Below are positions 34,024 through 42,249 of a stretch of DNA of 64,000 nucleotides, in pieces. Position numbers and translations under genes: made by a program. The notes beneath the pieces were generated by a model. The model saw nothing but the letters and a program-made list of their open reading frames with translations, ran no database searches and was not told the DNA's origin. The stretch covers positions 7,440,001 to 7,504,000 of the forward strand of contig NZ_JAUSWV010000002.1 of NCBI RefSeq assembly GCF_030815485.1, in the 5' to 3' direction. This DNA is from Streptomyces rishiriensis (GTDB lineage: Bacteria > Actinomycetota > Actinomycetes > Streptomycetales > Streptomycetaceae). How positions within the stretch are numbered: position 1 is the first letter of the stretch; each line of letters opens with the position of its first letter.

Positions 34024-34980
34024 ATGCAGGCACAGCAACGCAAGCACCGGGTGGTCGTCCTCGCCCTCGACGGCGTCTACCCCTTCGAACTCGGCATCCC
34101 CAGCCGGATCCTCGGCGCGGCCGACGGTCACTACGAGACCCTGACCTGCTCGGTCGACGGCCGACCGGTGCAGACCAACGCCGACTTCACGATCGGCGTG
34201 CAGCACGGTCCCGAGGTGCTGGCCACGGCCGACACGGTCGTCGTCGCCCCGGTGGCCTCCGACCGGATCGCCGCCGAGCTGCCGGACGGGGTCGCCGACG
34301 CGCTCTCCCTGATCCGCCCCGAGGCGCGCCTCGTCTCCATCTGCACGGCCGCGTTCGTCCTCGCCGCCGCCGGTCTGCTCGACGGCCGCCGGGCCACCAC
34401 CCACTGGCAGGTCGCCGAGGCGTTCAGCCGGATGTACCCGCGGGTCGACCTCGACCCGGACGTCCTCTTCGTGGACGACGGCCGTGTGCTGACCTCGGCC
34501 GGCGCCGCCTCCGGGGTCGACATCTGCCTGCATCTCGTCCGTAAGGACCACGGCAGCGAACTCGCCAACAAGGTGGCCCGCCGCTGCGTGGTCCCGCCGT
34601 TCCGTGACGGCGGCCAGGCGCAGTACATCGAACAGCCGGTTCCCGAGACCGGCGCGGCGAGCACGGCGGCCACCCGTGCCTGGGCCCTGGGGCGCCTGGA
34701 CGAGCCCCTCGCCCTCGCCGACCTCGCCGCGCACGCCCGGATGAGCCCGCGCACGTTCGCCCGCCGCTTCCACGACGAGGTGGGCATCAGCCCCGGCCGC
34801 TGGCTGATCCAGCAGCGCGTGGTGCACGCCCGGCACCTGCTGGAGGCCAGCGACCTCTCCGTCGACCAGATCGCCGGCCGGGTCGGCTTCGCCACCGGCG
34901 CCTCGCTGCGCCAGCACCTGCACGCGGCCATCGGGGTCTCCCCCCAGGCGTACCGCAGGACGTTCCAGACGGCCCGCTGA
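34024..34980 (+). CDS. GlxA-family transcriptional regulator (DJ-1/PfpI domain plus AraC helix-turn-helix)
   Basis: A 318-residue regulator. Residues about 8-180 are a DJ-1/PfpI-like amidotransferase domain (VVVLALDGVYPFELGIPSRI, VSICTAAFVLAAAGLLDGRR with the elbow cysteine, THWQVAEAF). Residues about 215-318 are the AraC DNA-binding domain (LADLAAHARMSPRTFARRFH, QIAGRVGFATGASLRQHL). No ribosome binding site precedes the ATG, so leaderless translation is possible. Its probable target is the divergent oxidoreductase. Confidence 0.9.
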   Translation: MQAQQRKHRVVVLALDGVYPFELGIPSRILGAADGHYETLTCSVDGRPVQTNADFTIGVQHGPEVLATADTVVVAPVASDRIAAELPDGVADALSLIRPEARLVSICTAAFVLAAAGLLDGRRATTHWQVAEAFSRMYPRVDLDPDVLFVDDGRVLTSAGAASGVDICLHLVRKDHGSELANKVARRCVVPPFRDGGQAQYIEQPVPETGAASTAATRAWALGRLDEPLALADLAAHARMSPRTFARRFHDEVGISPGRWLIQQRVVHARHLLEASDLSVDQIAGRVGFATGASLRQHLHAAIGVSPQAYRRTFQTAR

Positions 34981-35054
34981 ACGTTCCGGACCGCCGCCGC
35001 GTCACAGGAGCGGGCGCGACAGGGCGGCCGGGGCAGCGGGGAACGGGGACGGGC

Positions 35055-35909
35055 ATGCGCGCACGATGGGTGGCGTCGGGGCTGCTGGTGGTACTGGCGG
35101 CCGTCGGATGCGGAGCCGGGGACGAGGAGGACGTCGTCGTCGAAGGAACACCACCGGCGACGCCGTACGCCGGTCCGCTGGACATCGCCACGAAGGAGCT
35201 GGACGAGAGCACGCCCGAGGCCCTGCGCAGCGCGTCCGGCGCCGCGGGCCGCGCGCTGGAGTGCGACGGAGAGATCTTCTGGGGCAGCGGGCCGGACGGC
35301 TGGAGCGCCCGGGACGGCGGTGACTCGCCGCAGGAGGGGCTGCGGCTCCACTTCGACCTGTTCGAGCCGGCGGGCCCGCGCTCCGGTTTCCGGGTGGAGC
35401 GCGAGGAGGCGGACCGGGTGCTGTTCTCGTACGACGTGGACGGCCGCACGAAGGTCGCCGTCGTCGTCGCCCGGGACCAGGAGGACCGGCCGGGCTGGGG
35501 TCCGGAGACGGCCGCCTCCTGCGATCCGGCCGAACTTCCCGCGAGCGTCACCGACTCCGGCGACCAGGAGATCTGGACCGACCGGCACGGTGAGCGGGTC
35601 GCGACCACGATCCTGAGCAGCTACCCCGGTGCCGAGCACTGCGACTGGCGGACGGCGCACTTCCTGGCAACGGGCCGGGGCGAGGACATGCGCCAGTACG
35701 TCCGCGACCCCGACGGCGTGATCGAGGAGGAGCTGCTGACCTCGCCGTACGACGGCGACGCCGCCCTGCCGGCCGACGCCCACGACACGGGCTACCGCTA
35801 CGGCGACTGGCGGTTGTGGCTGACCGAGGACGCCTCGACGGCATACGTCCGCACCTCCGGGGGAGTCGAGGCCTGGCCGCTGGCGAAGGACACCGTGGCG
35901 TGCATGTGA
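35055..35909 (+). CDS. Putative lipoprotein of unknown function
   Basis: A 284-residue protein with signal peptide MRARWVASGLLVVLAAVGC, the last residue being a lipobox cysteine. The mature part is acidic (GAGDEEDVVVEG at its start), rich in Asp and Trp, with regularly spaced Cys residues (LECDGE, ASCDPAE, EHCDWR, TVACM). It resembles no family I can name. It is convergent with the TetR gene 7 bp away. Confidence 0.7.
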   Translation: MRARWVASGLLVVLAAVGCGAGDEEDVVVEGTPPATPYAGPLDIATKELDESTPEALRSASGAAGRALECDGEIFWGSGPDGWSARDGGDSPQEGLRLHFDLFEPAGPRSGFRVEREEADRVLFSYDVDGRTKVAVVVARDQEDRPGWGPETAASCDPAELPASVTDSGDQEIWTDRHGERVATTILSSYPGAEHCDWRTAHFLATGRGEDMRQYVRDPDGVIEEELLTSPYDGDAALPADAHDTGYRYGDWRLWLTEDASTAYVRTSGGVEAWPLAKDTVACM

Positions 35910-35916
35910 CCGCCGG

Positions 35917-36480
35917 TCAGCGGCTCGCGTGCAGTGCGACCAGCAGCTGCCACACCTGGTCGGCGATCTCCCCGGGCGTGCCCTGCAGGTCGCCGTGCAG
36001 CCAGTCCGCCAGCACCCCCGCGAAGGTCGCGGCGACGGCCGAGGCGACCAGGGGCGCGTCGGCCGCACCCGCCCGCTCCCGCTCCCGCAGGCTGTACGCC
36101 CGCAGATCGCGGTGCAGCACCCGGCCGAGCGGTCCGCCGCCGCCCGGCGTCAGCAGGGCGCGGTACAGCGCGGCGTGCGGTGTCAGCGAGCCGAAGAACT
36201 CCGGCAGCGCGGCCGGCGCGCGCACCGGGTCGGGCCGCCCCCGCCAGGCGTGCAGTGCCTCCACGGCCTCGCGCACGACGTCCGCGCAGGCGTCGACCGC
36301 GAGCGCCTCCAGGTCGGGATAGTGCACATAGAAAGTGGCCCGGCCGACCCCGGCCCGCCGCACCAGCGCGGCGACGCCGACCTCCTCAAGCGGCCGCTCG
36401 GCGCACTCCTCGAGCAGCGCGGAACGCAGCCTCGCCCGGGTGCGGGCCGCGCGCGGGTCCTCGGGCTCGCCGCGGGTCAC
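35917..36480 (-). CDS. TetR-family transcriptional regulator
   Basis: A 187-residue regulator with the helix-turn-helix ALVRRAGVGRATFYVHYPDL near residues 35-55 and a helical ligand domain ending WQLLVALHASR. The GTG start at 36480 overlaps the stop of the DUF1304 gene (GTGA), so the two are translationally coupled. The pair is transcribed from a promoter embedded in the 47-bp inverted repeat at 36851-36897, its likely autoregulatory site. Confidence 0.88.
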   Translation of the reverse strand: MTRGEPEDPRAARTRARLRSALLEECAERPLEEVGVAALVRRAGVGRATFYVHYPDLEALAVDACADVVREAVEALHAWRGRPDPVRAPAALPEFFGSLTPHAALYRALLTPGGGGPLGRVLHRDLRAYSLRERERAGAADAPLVASAVAATFAGVLADWLHGDLQGTPGEIADQVWQLLVALHASR

Positions 36481-36839
36481 CGCGCGATCAGGACGGCGGC
36501 CAGGGCGAGGGCGCCGGGCAGGGCCTGCGCGACCAGGATCCGGCGGTTCGCCGTGGCCGCTCCGTACACGCCGGCCACGACCACACAGGACAGGAAGAAC
36601 ACCTGCGCCCGGAAGCCGGTCGGGTCGGCCGCGATCAGCCCCCACACCAGGCCCGCCGCGAGAAAGCCGTTGTAGAGCCCCTGGTTGGCGGCCAGCGCGG
36701 CGGTCCGCCGCGCCATCTCCGCGTCCAGGCCGTGGAACGACATCCCCGGCTTCTTCTGCCACAGGAACATCTCCAGCACCAGGATGTACAGATGCAGCGC
36801 GGCCACCAGAACGACCAGAACGTCAGCCAGGATCTCCAC
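36477..36839 (-). CDS. DUF1304 family small membrane protein
   Basis: A 120-residue integral membrane protein with four hydrophobic segments (EILADVLVVLVAALHLYILV, GLYNGFLAAGLVWGLI, VFFLSCVVVAGVYGAATA, ALPGALALAAVLIA) and the family segments LEMFLWQKK and ALAANQGLYNGFLA. Function in other bacteria is unknown. GTG 36839 has GAGGG 5 bp upstream. Coupled by a 4-bp overlap to its TetR regulator. Confidence 0.88.
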   Translation of the reverse strand: MEILADVLVVLVAALHLYILVLEMFLWQKKPGMSFHGLDAEMARRTAALAANQGLYNGFLAAGLVWGLIAADPTGFRAQVFFLSCVVVAGVYGAATANRRILVAQALPGALALAAVLIAR

Positions 36840-36850
36840 GGTCTCCCTCA

Positions 36851-36897
36851 ACTTCTTGGACAGGTGTCCACTATAACGGGACACCTGTCCAAGAAGT
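36851..36897. promoter_or_regulatory. 47-bp perfect inverted repeat over the DUF1304-tetR promoter
   Basis: Arms 36851-36869 and 36879-36897 are perfect 19-bp inverted copies with a 9-bp centre. Each arm contains its own dyad GGACAGGTGTCC, so two TetR dimer sites may flank TATAGT (minus strand, 36875-36870), a -10 candidate. It lies just upstream of the DUF1304 ribosome binding site and may also affect the divergent PPOX gene. Confidence 0.75.
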
Positions 36898-36969
36898 CCA
36901 GCCCCCGGCGGTACCGCCCTCCGGCGCGACTCCTCGTGCGAAGCGGACGGCGGCAGCCACACTGAGACC

Positions 36970-37434
36970 ATGACGCCAGCACCCGCACGCCCCGCCGAGC
37001 AGCGCAGACGCGACACCCTCCACCGGTTGGAACACGACGTCGACGCGTGGGTCGCCACCGCGGCCGAGAGCGGTGCGGCCCCCCATCTGGTCCCCCTCTC
37101 CTTCGTCTGGGACGGCGCCACCCTGCTCTTCGCCACGCCCGCCACCAGCCCCACCGGCCGCAACCTGCTGGCCACCGGCGTCGCGCGCATCGCCGTCGGC
37201 CCGACCCAGGACGTCGTCATGATCGAGGGCACCGTCGTGGCCGTGCCGCCGGTCGAACTGCCGGAGGAGGACGCCGAGATCTTCGCGGGCAAGACCGGCT
37301 TCGACCCGCGCGAACTGGCCGCGCCCTACCTGTACTTCCGCGTCCTCCCCGGCCGGATCCAGGCCTGGCGGGCGGCCAACGAGATCCAGGGGCGGGAACT
37401 GATGCGGGACGGGGCGTGGCTGGTGGCCGACTGA
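36970..37434 (+). CDS. Pyridoxamine-5'-phosphate-oxidase-like (PPOX class, probably F420/flavin-dependent) protein
   Basis: A 154-residue split-beta-barrel protein: DVDAWVATAAESGAAPHLVP, LSFVWDGATLLFATPATSPT, ARIAVGPTQDVVMIEGTVVA and YLYFRVLPGRIQAWRAANEI. In actinobacteria, proteins of this size and pattern bind F420, FMN or biliverdin and reduce small molecules. It has its own upstream region facing the DUF1304-tetR pair. Confidence 0.85.
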   Translation: MTPAPARPAEQRRRDTLHRLEHDVDAWVATAAESGAAPHLVPLSFVWDGATLLFATPATSPTGRNLLATGVARIAVGPTQDVVMIEGTVVAVPPVELPEEDAEIFAGKTGFDPRELAAPYLYFRVLPGRIQAWRAANEIQGRELMRDGAWLVAD

Positions 37435-37506
37435 AACCGGGGTATCCGCAAGGTCCGGGGGCGGGACGCGCCCGCCCCGTCCGGATCTCGCGGAGGAGAC
37501 GACGAC

Positions 37507-37899
37507 ATGGCATTGGTGAAAGCGGGCGTCGTGGTGCTCGACTGTGCCGAGCCCGAGAAGCTCGCCGAGTTCTACAAAGGGCTGCTGGACGCCGAGGAGA
37601 TCGTCGCGTCCGCCAACCGCGTGGAGATCCGGGGCGCCGACGGGACCCGGCTGGCCTTCCGGCGCGACGTGAACGCGACCCCGCCGAGCTGGCCCCGCCC
37701 CGAGAACTCCTTTCAGGCCCACCTGGACTTCCTCGTCGACGACCTGGACGAGGTGGAACGCAGGGTCGTGGGTCTGGGCGGCCGCCCCCTGGAGACCAAG
37801 GGCGCGCCCGGACCGCACGAGGAGCGCGGCTACTCCGACCCGTCCGGCCACTCCTTCACCATCCGCCTCGAACCCTCCACGGCGCCGAAGCAGGGCTGA
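37507..37899 (+). CDS. VOC family (glyoxalase-like) protein
   Basis: A 130-residue glyoxalase/bleomycin-resistance-fold protein with two beta-alpha-beta modules: GVVVLDCAEPEKLAEFYKGL, FQAHLDFLVDDLDEVERRV, and a last strand SDPSGHSFTIRL. Members bind metals and act as lyases, dioxygenases or ligand-binding resistance proteins; no specific role can be assigned. GGAGG precedes the ATG. It follows the PPOX gene by 72 bp on the same strand. Confidence 0.85.
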   Translation: MALVKAGVVVLDCAEPEKLAEFYKGLLDAEEIVASANRVEIRGADGTRLAFRRDVNATPPSWPRPENSFQAHLDFLVDDLDEVERRVVGLGGRPLETKGAPGPHEERGYSDPSGHSFTIRLEPSTAPKQG

Positions 37900-38056
37900 A
37901 GCCGGGTACGGGAGCGGCCCGGCCCCTGCCAGGACGTCGCCGGGCCGGACCGGGCCGTGGAAGCCGACGGCGGCCCCGCGGCCCCGCGAGGCCGTGGGGC
38001 CGCCGCCGGGCCGCCGCGAGGTCACCGCCGACCGTGACCGGCGCCGGGCGGGCCGC

Positions 38057-38353
38057 TCAGTCCCGGCCCCCCTTGTCCTGGGACGGCCACACGCCCGTGG
38101 ACCGTTCGATCGCCTTGGCGCCGGTGCGGTCGGCGGCGCTGCGGACAGCCGCGAAGATCGCGCCCTGGACCGCCGCGGCCAGCAGGATCTCGCCCCAGCC
38201 GCGGTCCCGGTCCAGGGCGTCCGGAGCGTCGTCCTCGTGTCGAATCGCCTTCCACGCCTTGCGGAACGCGACTCCCGCCAGGGCGCCGCTCGCCCAGCCG
38301 AGCACGAATCCGACGGGCTTGTAGGCAAGGGGGAGCTTCCTCTTCTTGGCCAC
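38057..38353 (-). CDS. DUF4235 domain small membrane protein
   Basis: A 98-residue protein with a basic start AKKRKLPLAYKPVGFVLG, hydrophobic segment GFVLGWASGALAGVAF, a charged centre and a second amphipathic hydrophobic stretch ILLAAAVQGAIFAAVRSA. This is the DUF4235 pattern, widespread and uncharacterised in actinobacteria. GTG 38353 is chosen, with AAGGAG about 10 bp upstream. Confidence 0.8.
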   Translation of the reverse strand: MAKKRKLPLAYKPVGFVLGWASGALAGVAFRKAWKAIRHEDDAPDALDRDRGWGEILLAAAVQGAIFAAVRSAADRTGAKAIERSTGVWPSQDKGGRD

Positions 38354-38396
38354 GTGTCTCTCACTCCTTCTTCCGGTGCTGCGTGGATGAGGGGTC

Positions 38397-39416
38397 TCAG
38401 GGTCGTCCCCGCGCCGGAACCTCCTCGGCGGCACGGACCGGACCGGGCGGGGTCCCGGCGCCGAACGGACGGCCGCCGAGTTCCTCGCGGTGGTGGGGGG
38501 CGTGCCAGCCGGCCGGGTCCGGGCCGAGGGGGACGATGCGGGTCGGGTTGATGCCGGTGTGCACCTGGTAGTAGTGGCGCTTGATGTGGTCGAAGTCGAC
38601 GGTGTCGCCGAAGCCGGGCGTCTGGAAGAGATCCCGGGCGTACGCCCACAGAACCGGATTCTCCGTCAGCTTCCAGCGGTTGCACTTGAAGTGACCGTGA
38701 TACACGGCGTCGAAACGCACCAGCGTCGTGAACAGCCGGATGTCCGCCTCCGTGATCGTGTCGCCCACCAGGTAGCGCCGCTGTGCCAGCCGGGAGGCCA
38801 GGAGCTCCAGCCGCCGGAACACACCCGCGCACGCCTGCTCGTACTCGCCCTGCTCACGGGCGAAACCCGCCCGGTACACCCCGTTGTTGACGTCCTCGTA
38901 CACGTCGGCCATGACCGAGTCGATCTCGTCGCGCAGCCGCTCGGGGTAGAGCTCGGGGGCGCCGGGGCGGTGCAGGGCCGTCCACTCGGTGGCGAGATCC
39001 AGGGTGAGCTGCTGGTAGTCGTTGGTCACCAGCTCGCCGCTGGGCACGTCCACGATCGCCGGCACGCTGACGCCGCCCTCGTGGCCGCGTTCGCGGCGGT
39101 CGTACGCCTCGGAGAGGTAGCGGATGCCGAGGACCGGGTCGCGACCGTCCGGGTCGAGGGTGAAGCGCCAGCTGCGGTCGTCCTGGATCGGGTCGGCGAT
39201 CGCCATCGACAGCGCGTCCTCCAGACCGAGGAGGCGCCGGGAGATCACCGCCCGGCTCGCCCACGGGCAGGCACGGCTGACCACCAGGCGGTAACGGCCC
39301 GCCGTCACCGGTCGGCCCTCCCGGCCGTCCGCGGTGATCCGGTCGGTGAATCGGCTCTTGGACCGGTGGAACGCCTTGTGGCCGTACGCGCTGTTGCCGC
39401 CGCCCCCGTCGCTCAT
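38397..39416 (-). CDS. Glutathionyl-hydroquinone reductase-like (xi-class GST family) protein
   Basis: A 339-residue protein of the ECM4/YqjG family. The N-terminal thioredoxin-like domain has the catalytic motif VSRACPWASRA (Cys near residue 50), characteristic of enzymes that reduce S-glutathionyl hydroquinones. The C-terminal helical domain includes YLVGDTITEADIRLFTTLVR and WAYARDLFQTPGF. Because streptomycetes use mycothiol rather than glutathione, the natural thiol is probably mycothiol; this is inference. GGGAGG precedes ATG 39416. It is divergent from the CDF transporter. Confidence 0.88.
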   Translation of the reverse strand: MSDGGGGNSAYGHKAFHRSKSRFTDRITADGREGRPVTAGRYRLVVSRACPWASRAVISRRLLGLEDALSMAIADPIQDDRSWRFTLDPDGRDPVLGIRYLSEAYDRRERGHEGGVSVPAIVDVPSGELVTNDYQQLTLDLATEWTALHRPGAPELYPERLRDEIDSVMADVYEDVNNGVYRAGFAREQGEYEQACAGVFRRLELLASRLAQRRYLVGDTITEADIRLFTTLVRFDAVYHGHFKCNRWKLTENPVLWAYARDLFQTPGFGDTVDFDHIKRHYYQVHTGINPTRIVPLGPDPAGWHAPHHREELGGRPFGAGTPPGPVRAAEEVPARGRP

Positions 39417-39507
39417 GGTTCCTCCCGCTGGTGTCGCCGTTCCCGTGCGTGTCCCGTTCTCGTGCGTGTCCCTGAACGCGTTCCCCGATTTCCGCCGACG
39501 GCACGGT

Positions 39508-40608
39508 ATGAGCCCGACCGGCCCGGGCAGTCGGCTGAAGGTGACAGGGACACCGCCAGAGCGCCACACCGCGCAGGCCACCGAACGGAACGCCGAGACG
39601 AACACCGCACAGGCGGTCGAGGAGAAGGCGCGAGGGAGCGGGGACCGCTCCGCCTCGTCGAACGCCGACCGCAGGACCCGCGTCACCATCCTGGTGGCTC
39701 TCGCCGCCAACCTGCTGATCGCCGTCGCCAAGGCCGTGGGCGGTCTGTTCGCGGGATCCCCCGCGCTGCTGTCGGAGGCGGCGCACTCCGTGGCCGACAG
39801 TCTCAACGAGGTCTTCCTCCTCGCCGCGCTGCGCCGCAGCCGGCGTCCGGCCGACGCACGGCACCCTTTCGGCTACGGCAAGGAGCGCTTCTTCTGGTCG
39901 CTGCTGGCCGCCGTGGGGATCTTCGTCATGGGCGGCTGCTTCTCCTTCTTCCAGGGCGTCGAGGCCCTGCGATCGGGCGTGGACGAGAAGCTCAGCGGCT
40001 ATGTGGCGGGCCTGGTCGTGCTCGGCGTCGCCCTCGTCGCCGAGGGCGCCTCACTGCTGCGGGCCCTGCACCAGGTGCGCAAGCAGGGCGGCGGTGTCGC
40101 GGGCCTGCGGGACCCGGCCCTGCGCACGGTCGTGGCCGAGGACGGCACCGCCGTGCTCGGCGTCACCCTGGCCGCGATCGGCATGGTCCTGCACATGGTG
40201 ACCGGTCAGGTCGTGTGGGAGGCCTCCGCCTCACTGGCGATCGGCGCACTGCTCGTCTACGTCGCCTACCGGCTCGGGCGCGAAGCCCGCGACCAGCTCA
40301 TCGGCGAGGCCGCCGACCCGGAAACGGGGGCGCGGATCCGCGCGCTGCTCGACGCCCAGCCCGAGATCGACAGCGTGGAAGCGCTGTTCACGATGCAGAT
40401 GGGCCTCGACGCTGCCCTGGTGGCCGCCCGCGTCGACCTCATGCCGGGTCTGGACAGCGAGCGGGTCGAGGAGATCGCCGTGCGCATCAAGCGCTCGATC
40501 GCGGCGACCGTGCCCGAGGCGGACCAGATCTTCCTCGATGTGACCGACCGCGGCGCGCGCGAGGCAGGGGAAAGCCCCGCCGCGACGGGGGAACGCGGCG
40601 GGGCCTGA
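39508..40608 (+). CDS. Cation diffusion facilitator (CDF) family transporter
   Basis: An efflux antiporter of about 366 residues for Zn, Mn or related divalent cations. Helices include VTILVALAANLLIAVAKA, FFWSLLAAVGIFVMGGCF, GYVAGLVVLGVALVAEGA and ASASLAIGALLVYVAYRLG. The motifs SEAAHSVADSLNE and HPFGYGKERFFW match the CDF subgroup that includes SLC30A9-like proteins. The cytoplasmic C-terminal domain follows. The start is uncertain: ATG 39508 has no clear binding site and GTG 39541 is possible. A strong hairpin (40574-40604) lies in its last codons. Confidence 0.82.
   Translation: MSPTGPGSRLKVTGTPPERHTAQATERNAETNTAQAVEEKARGSGDRSASSNADRRTRVTILVALAANLLIAVAKAVGGLFAGSPALLSEAAHSVADSLNEVFLLAALRRSRRPADARHPFGYGKERFFWSLLAAVGIFVMGGCFSFFQGVEALRSGVDEKLSGYVAGLVVLGVALVAEGASLLRALHQVRKQGGGVAGLRDPALRTVVAEDGTAVLGVTLAAIGMVLHMVTGQVVWEASASLAIGALLVYVAYRLGREARDQLIGEAADPETGARIRALLDAQPEIDSVEALFTMQMGLDAALVAARVDLMPGLDSERVEEIAVRIKRSIAATVPEADQIFLDVTDRGAREAGESPAATGERGGA
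40574..40604. terminator. Terminator hairpin at the end of the CDF gene
   Basis: GCCCCGCCGCG (40574-40584) pairs perfectly with CGCGGCGGGGC (40594-40604), loop 9 bp. A T-rich stretch (ATTTTTCT) follows at about 40656. Confidence 0.65.
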
Positions 40609-40674
40609 CTGTCGGGTGCCCGGTGAGGGGCGCCGTCATGCGGTATCTGCGACAGATTTTTCTACGAGAACCCC

Positions 40675-40696
40675 GAGCCGTCCTCGAGGACGGCTC
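40675..40696. terminator. Perfect 22-bp palindrome between convergent genes
   Basis: Two contiguous 11-bp inverted arms, left arm GAGCCGTCCTC. It lies between the CDF gene and the deazaflavin oxidoreductase gene, and probably acts as part of a bidirectional terminator. Confidence 0.55.
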
Positions 40697-40702
40697 GCGC
40701 GG

Positions 40703-40736
40703 CCTCCGGGGAACACCTCTCGGCGATCCCCGGAGG
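40703..40736. terminator. Hairpin downstream of the deazaflavin oxidoreductase gene
   Basis: CCTCCGGGGA (40703-40712) and TCCCCGGAGG (40727-40736) form a perfect 10-bp stem with a 14-bp loop. This is the third hairpin in a 160-bp convergent gap. Confidence 0.55.
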
Positions 40737-40766
40737 CACGTCTTCCGTGCCCGGGCGCAGGCCGTC

Positions 40767-41216
40767 TCAGCTGCCGTCGACCGGTTCGACGACGAACACC
40801 GGGATCTCCCGGTCCGTCTTCTTCTGGTAGTCCGCGTACGACGGATACGCGGCGACGGCGCGCTCCCACCACTCGGCCTTCTCCGCGCCGGTGACCTCAC
40901 GGGCCGTCATGTCCTGTTTCAGGGGCCCGTCCTGGAGCTCCACCCGGTTGTCGGCCTTGACGTTGTGGTACCAGACCGGGTGTTTGGGCGCTCCGCCCAG
41001 CGACGCGACCAGGGCGTACCGGCCGTCGTGTTCGACCCGCATCAAAGGCGTCTTGCGAAGTTTCCCGGTCTTCGCGCCCCGAGTGGTCAGCAGGATGACG
41101 GGCAGTCCCGTGTCCAGCAGCGTCGTCGCCTCCGTGCCGCCGGAGCGCTCGTACCGCTCCACCTGTTCGCGCACCCACTGCGTCGGGCTGGCTTCGTATT
41201 CGCCCTCGAGAGGCAT
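40767..41216 (-). CDS. Nitroreductase-family deazaflavin (F420)-dependent oxidoreductase
   Basis: A 149-residue Ddn-type protein: [20 protein letters not shown] (phosphate-binding region for F420), [20 protein letters not shown] and [20 protein letters not shown] are hallmark segments of this actinobacterial family, which uses reduced F420 to reduce quinones or nitro compounds. ATG 41216 has AAGGGGA upstream and is preferred over ATG 41237. Confidence 0.92.
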   Translation of the reverse strand: MPLEGEYEASPTQWVREQVERYERSGGTEATTLLDTGLPVILLTTRGAKTGKLRKTPLMRVEHDGRYALVASLGGAPKHPVWYHNVKADNRVELQDGPLKQDMTAREVTGAEKAEWWERAVAAYPSYADYQKKTDREIPVFVVEPVDGS

Positions 41217-41323
41217 GGCATCCGTCCCCTTCTTCATCGTGCCGCGTCGTCCGCGTCACGTACGTCCGACTCGCAACCCGGTTCAACACCGGTGGCCGCG
41301 AGATTCATCCGCGCCGGGACTGC

Positions 41324-41947
41324 CTAGGTCACCATCCGCACGGCCAGCACCGTCATCACCGCGCTCGAGACGAGCGCCGTCACCAGCCGCCCCCGGTGCC
41401 CGGTCAGCACACGGCCCAGCAGGGCGCCGCCACCGGCGAGCGAGACCTGCCAGCTCGCGGACGCGAGGAAGGCCGCCAGCACGAAGACTCCCTGCTCCAG
41501 CGGCCCTACGGATCCGGTGGTGCCGCTGCCGAGAACCAGGGCGGCGAAATAGATCACGGTCGTCGGGTTGAGGAGGGTGATGCCGAACAGGCTCAGACAG
41601 GCCCGGGCCGGGCTCGGCGGAGGAGGCGCGGACCGGGTGCTGAGCCGCCGGGCCCGATCATGGCGTACGGCCGTCACCGCGCCGCGTACCGCCAGCGTCA
41701 GCAGGACCAGCGCCGACGCCCAGCGCAACGGCGTCAGCACCGGCCGCAGCACGGCGGCGACGGCGGAGCCCCCGACGGTGGCGACCAGGGCGTAGAGGCT
41801 GTCCGCGAGGGCGACGCCGAGCGCCGCGCACACGCCGGTGCGCAGGGAGGTGCGGGCGGTGAGGGAGACGAGGTAGGTCGCGACCGCGCCGACGGGTACG
41901 GCGATGCCGTAGCCCGCGACCAGGCCCGCGACGAGCGCGGCCGTCAC
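41324..41947 (-). CDS. LysE/RhtB-family exporter
   Basis: A 207-residue membrane protein with six hydrophobic segments. It begins VTAALVAGLVAGYGIAVPVG, followed by GVCAALGVALADSLYALVA, LFGITLLNPTTVIYFAALVL and FVLAAFLASASWQVSLAGG. The GIAVPVGA and NPTTVIYF motifs mark LysE-type amino-acid or small-molecule exporters. GTG 41947 overlaps the stop of a 35-codon upstream frame (GTGA); no good ribosome binding site of its own was found, so coupling is plausible. Confidence 0.8.
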   Translation of the reverse strand: MTAALVAGLVAGYGIAVPVGAVATYLVSLTARTSLRTGVCAALGVALADSLYALVATVGGSAVAAVLRPVLTPLRWASALVLLTLAVRGAVTAVRHDRARRLSTRSAPPPPSPARACLSLFGITLLNPTTVIYFAALVLGSGTTGSVGPLEQGVFVLAAFLASASWQVSLAGGGALLGRVLTGHRGRLVTALVSSAVMTVLAVRMVT

Positions 41948-42051
41948 GGTCGCGCGGTATCGGGCCTCCGGGGACGGCCGGGCTGCTGCCGGCCACGCGC
42001 CGCGATCACGGTGGCGGGCGTCAGCGGCAGGAGGGCGTCGAATGTGGACAT
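41944..42051 (-). CDS. Possible 35-residue upstream peptide coupled to the LysE-type gene
   Basis: The frame MSTFDALLPLTPATVIAARG runs on into an Arg/Pro-rich tail and stops exactly overlapping the exporter GTG (TGA within GTGA). AGGA lies about 6-10 bp upstream of the ATG. It may be a leader peptide whose translation delivers ribosomes to the exporter start, or a chance frame. Confidence 0.3.
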   Translation of the reverse strand: MSTFDALLPLTPATVIAARGRQQPGRPRRPDTARP

Positions 42052-42249
42052 GGCCGGATCCTGCGGGTGAGGACCGGACGAGGGCAACCGGTTTTCCCGT
42101 CGCCGTCCCGGGAGCGCCGCTTCGGGGCGAATGGTTCCCGCCGAACCGCCCCTTGGCCGATCGGACCGACGAACCGCGCGCCACCCGCTCGATGGCCGCG
42201 CCCCGAGGCCGGACGGCGGCTGCCCTTCCCGCCTCAGTAGGGTGCGCGG

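Noticed and set aside
38490-41327. 945-codon plus-strand frame over the GST-like, CDF and deazaflavin genes
   Set aside because: It spans genes on both strands and has no domain content. The real genes have motifs and ribosome binding sites.
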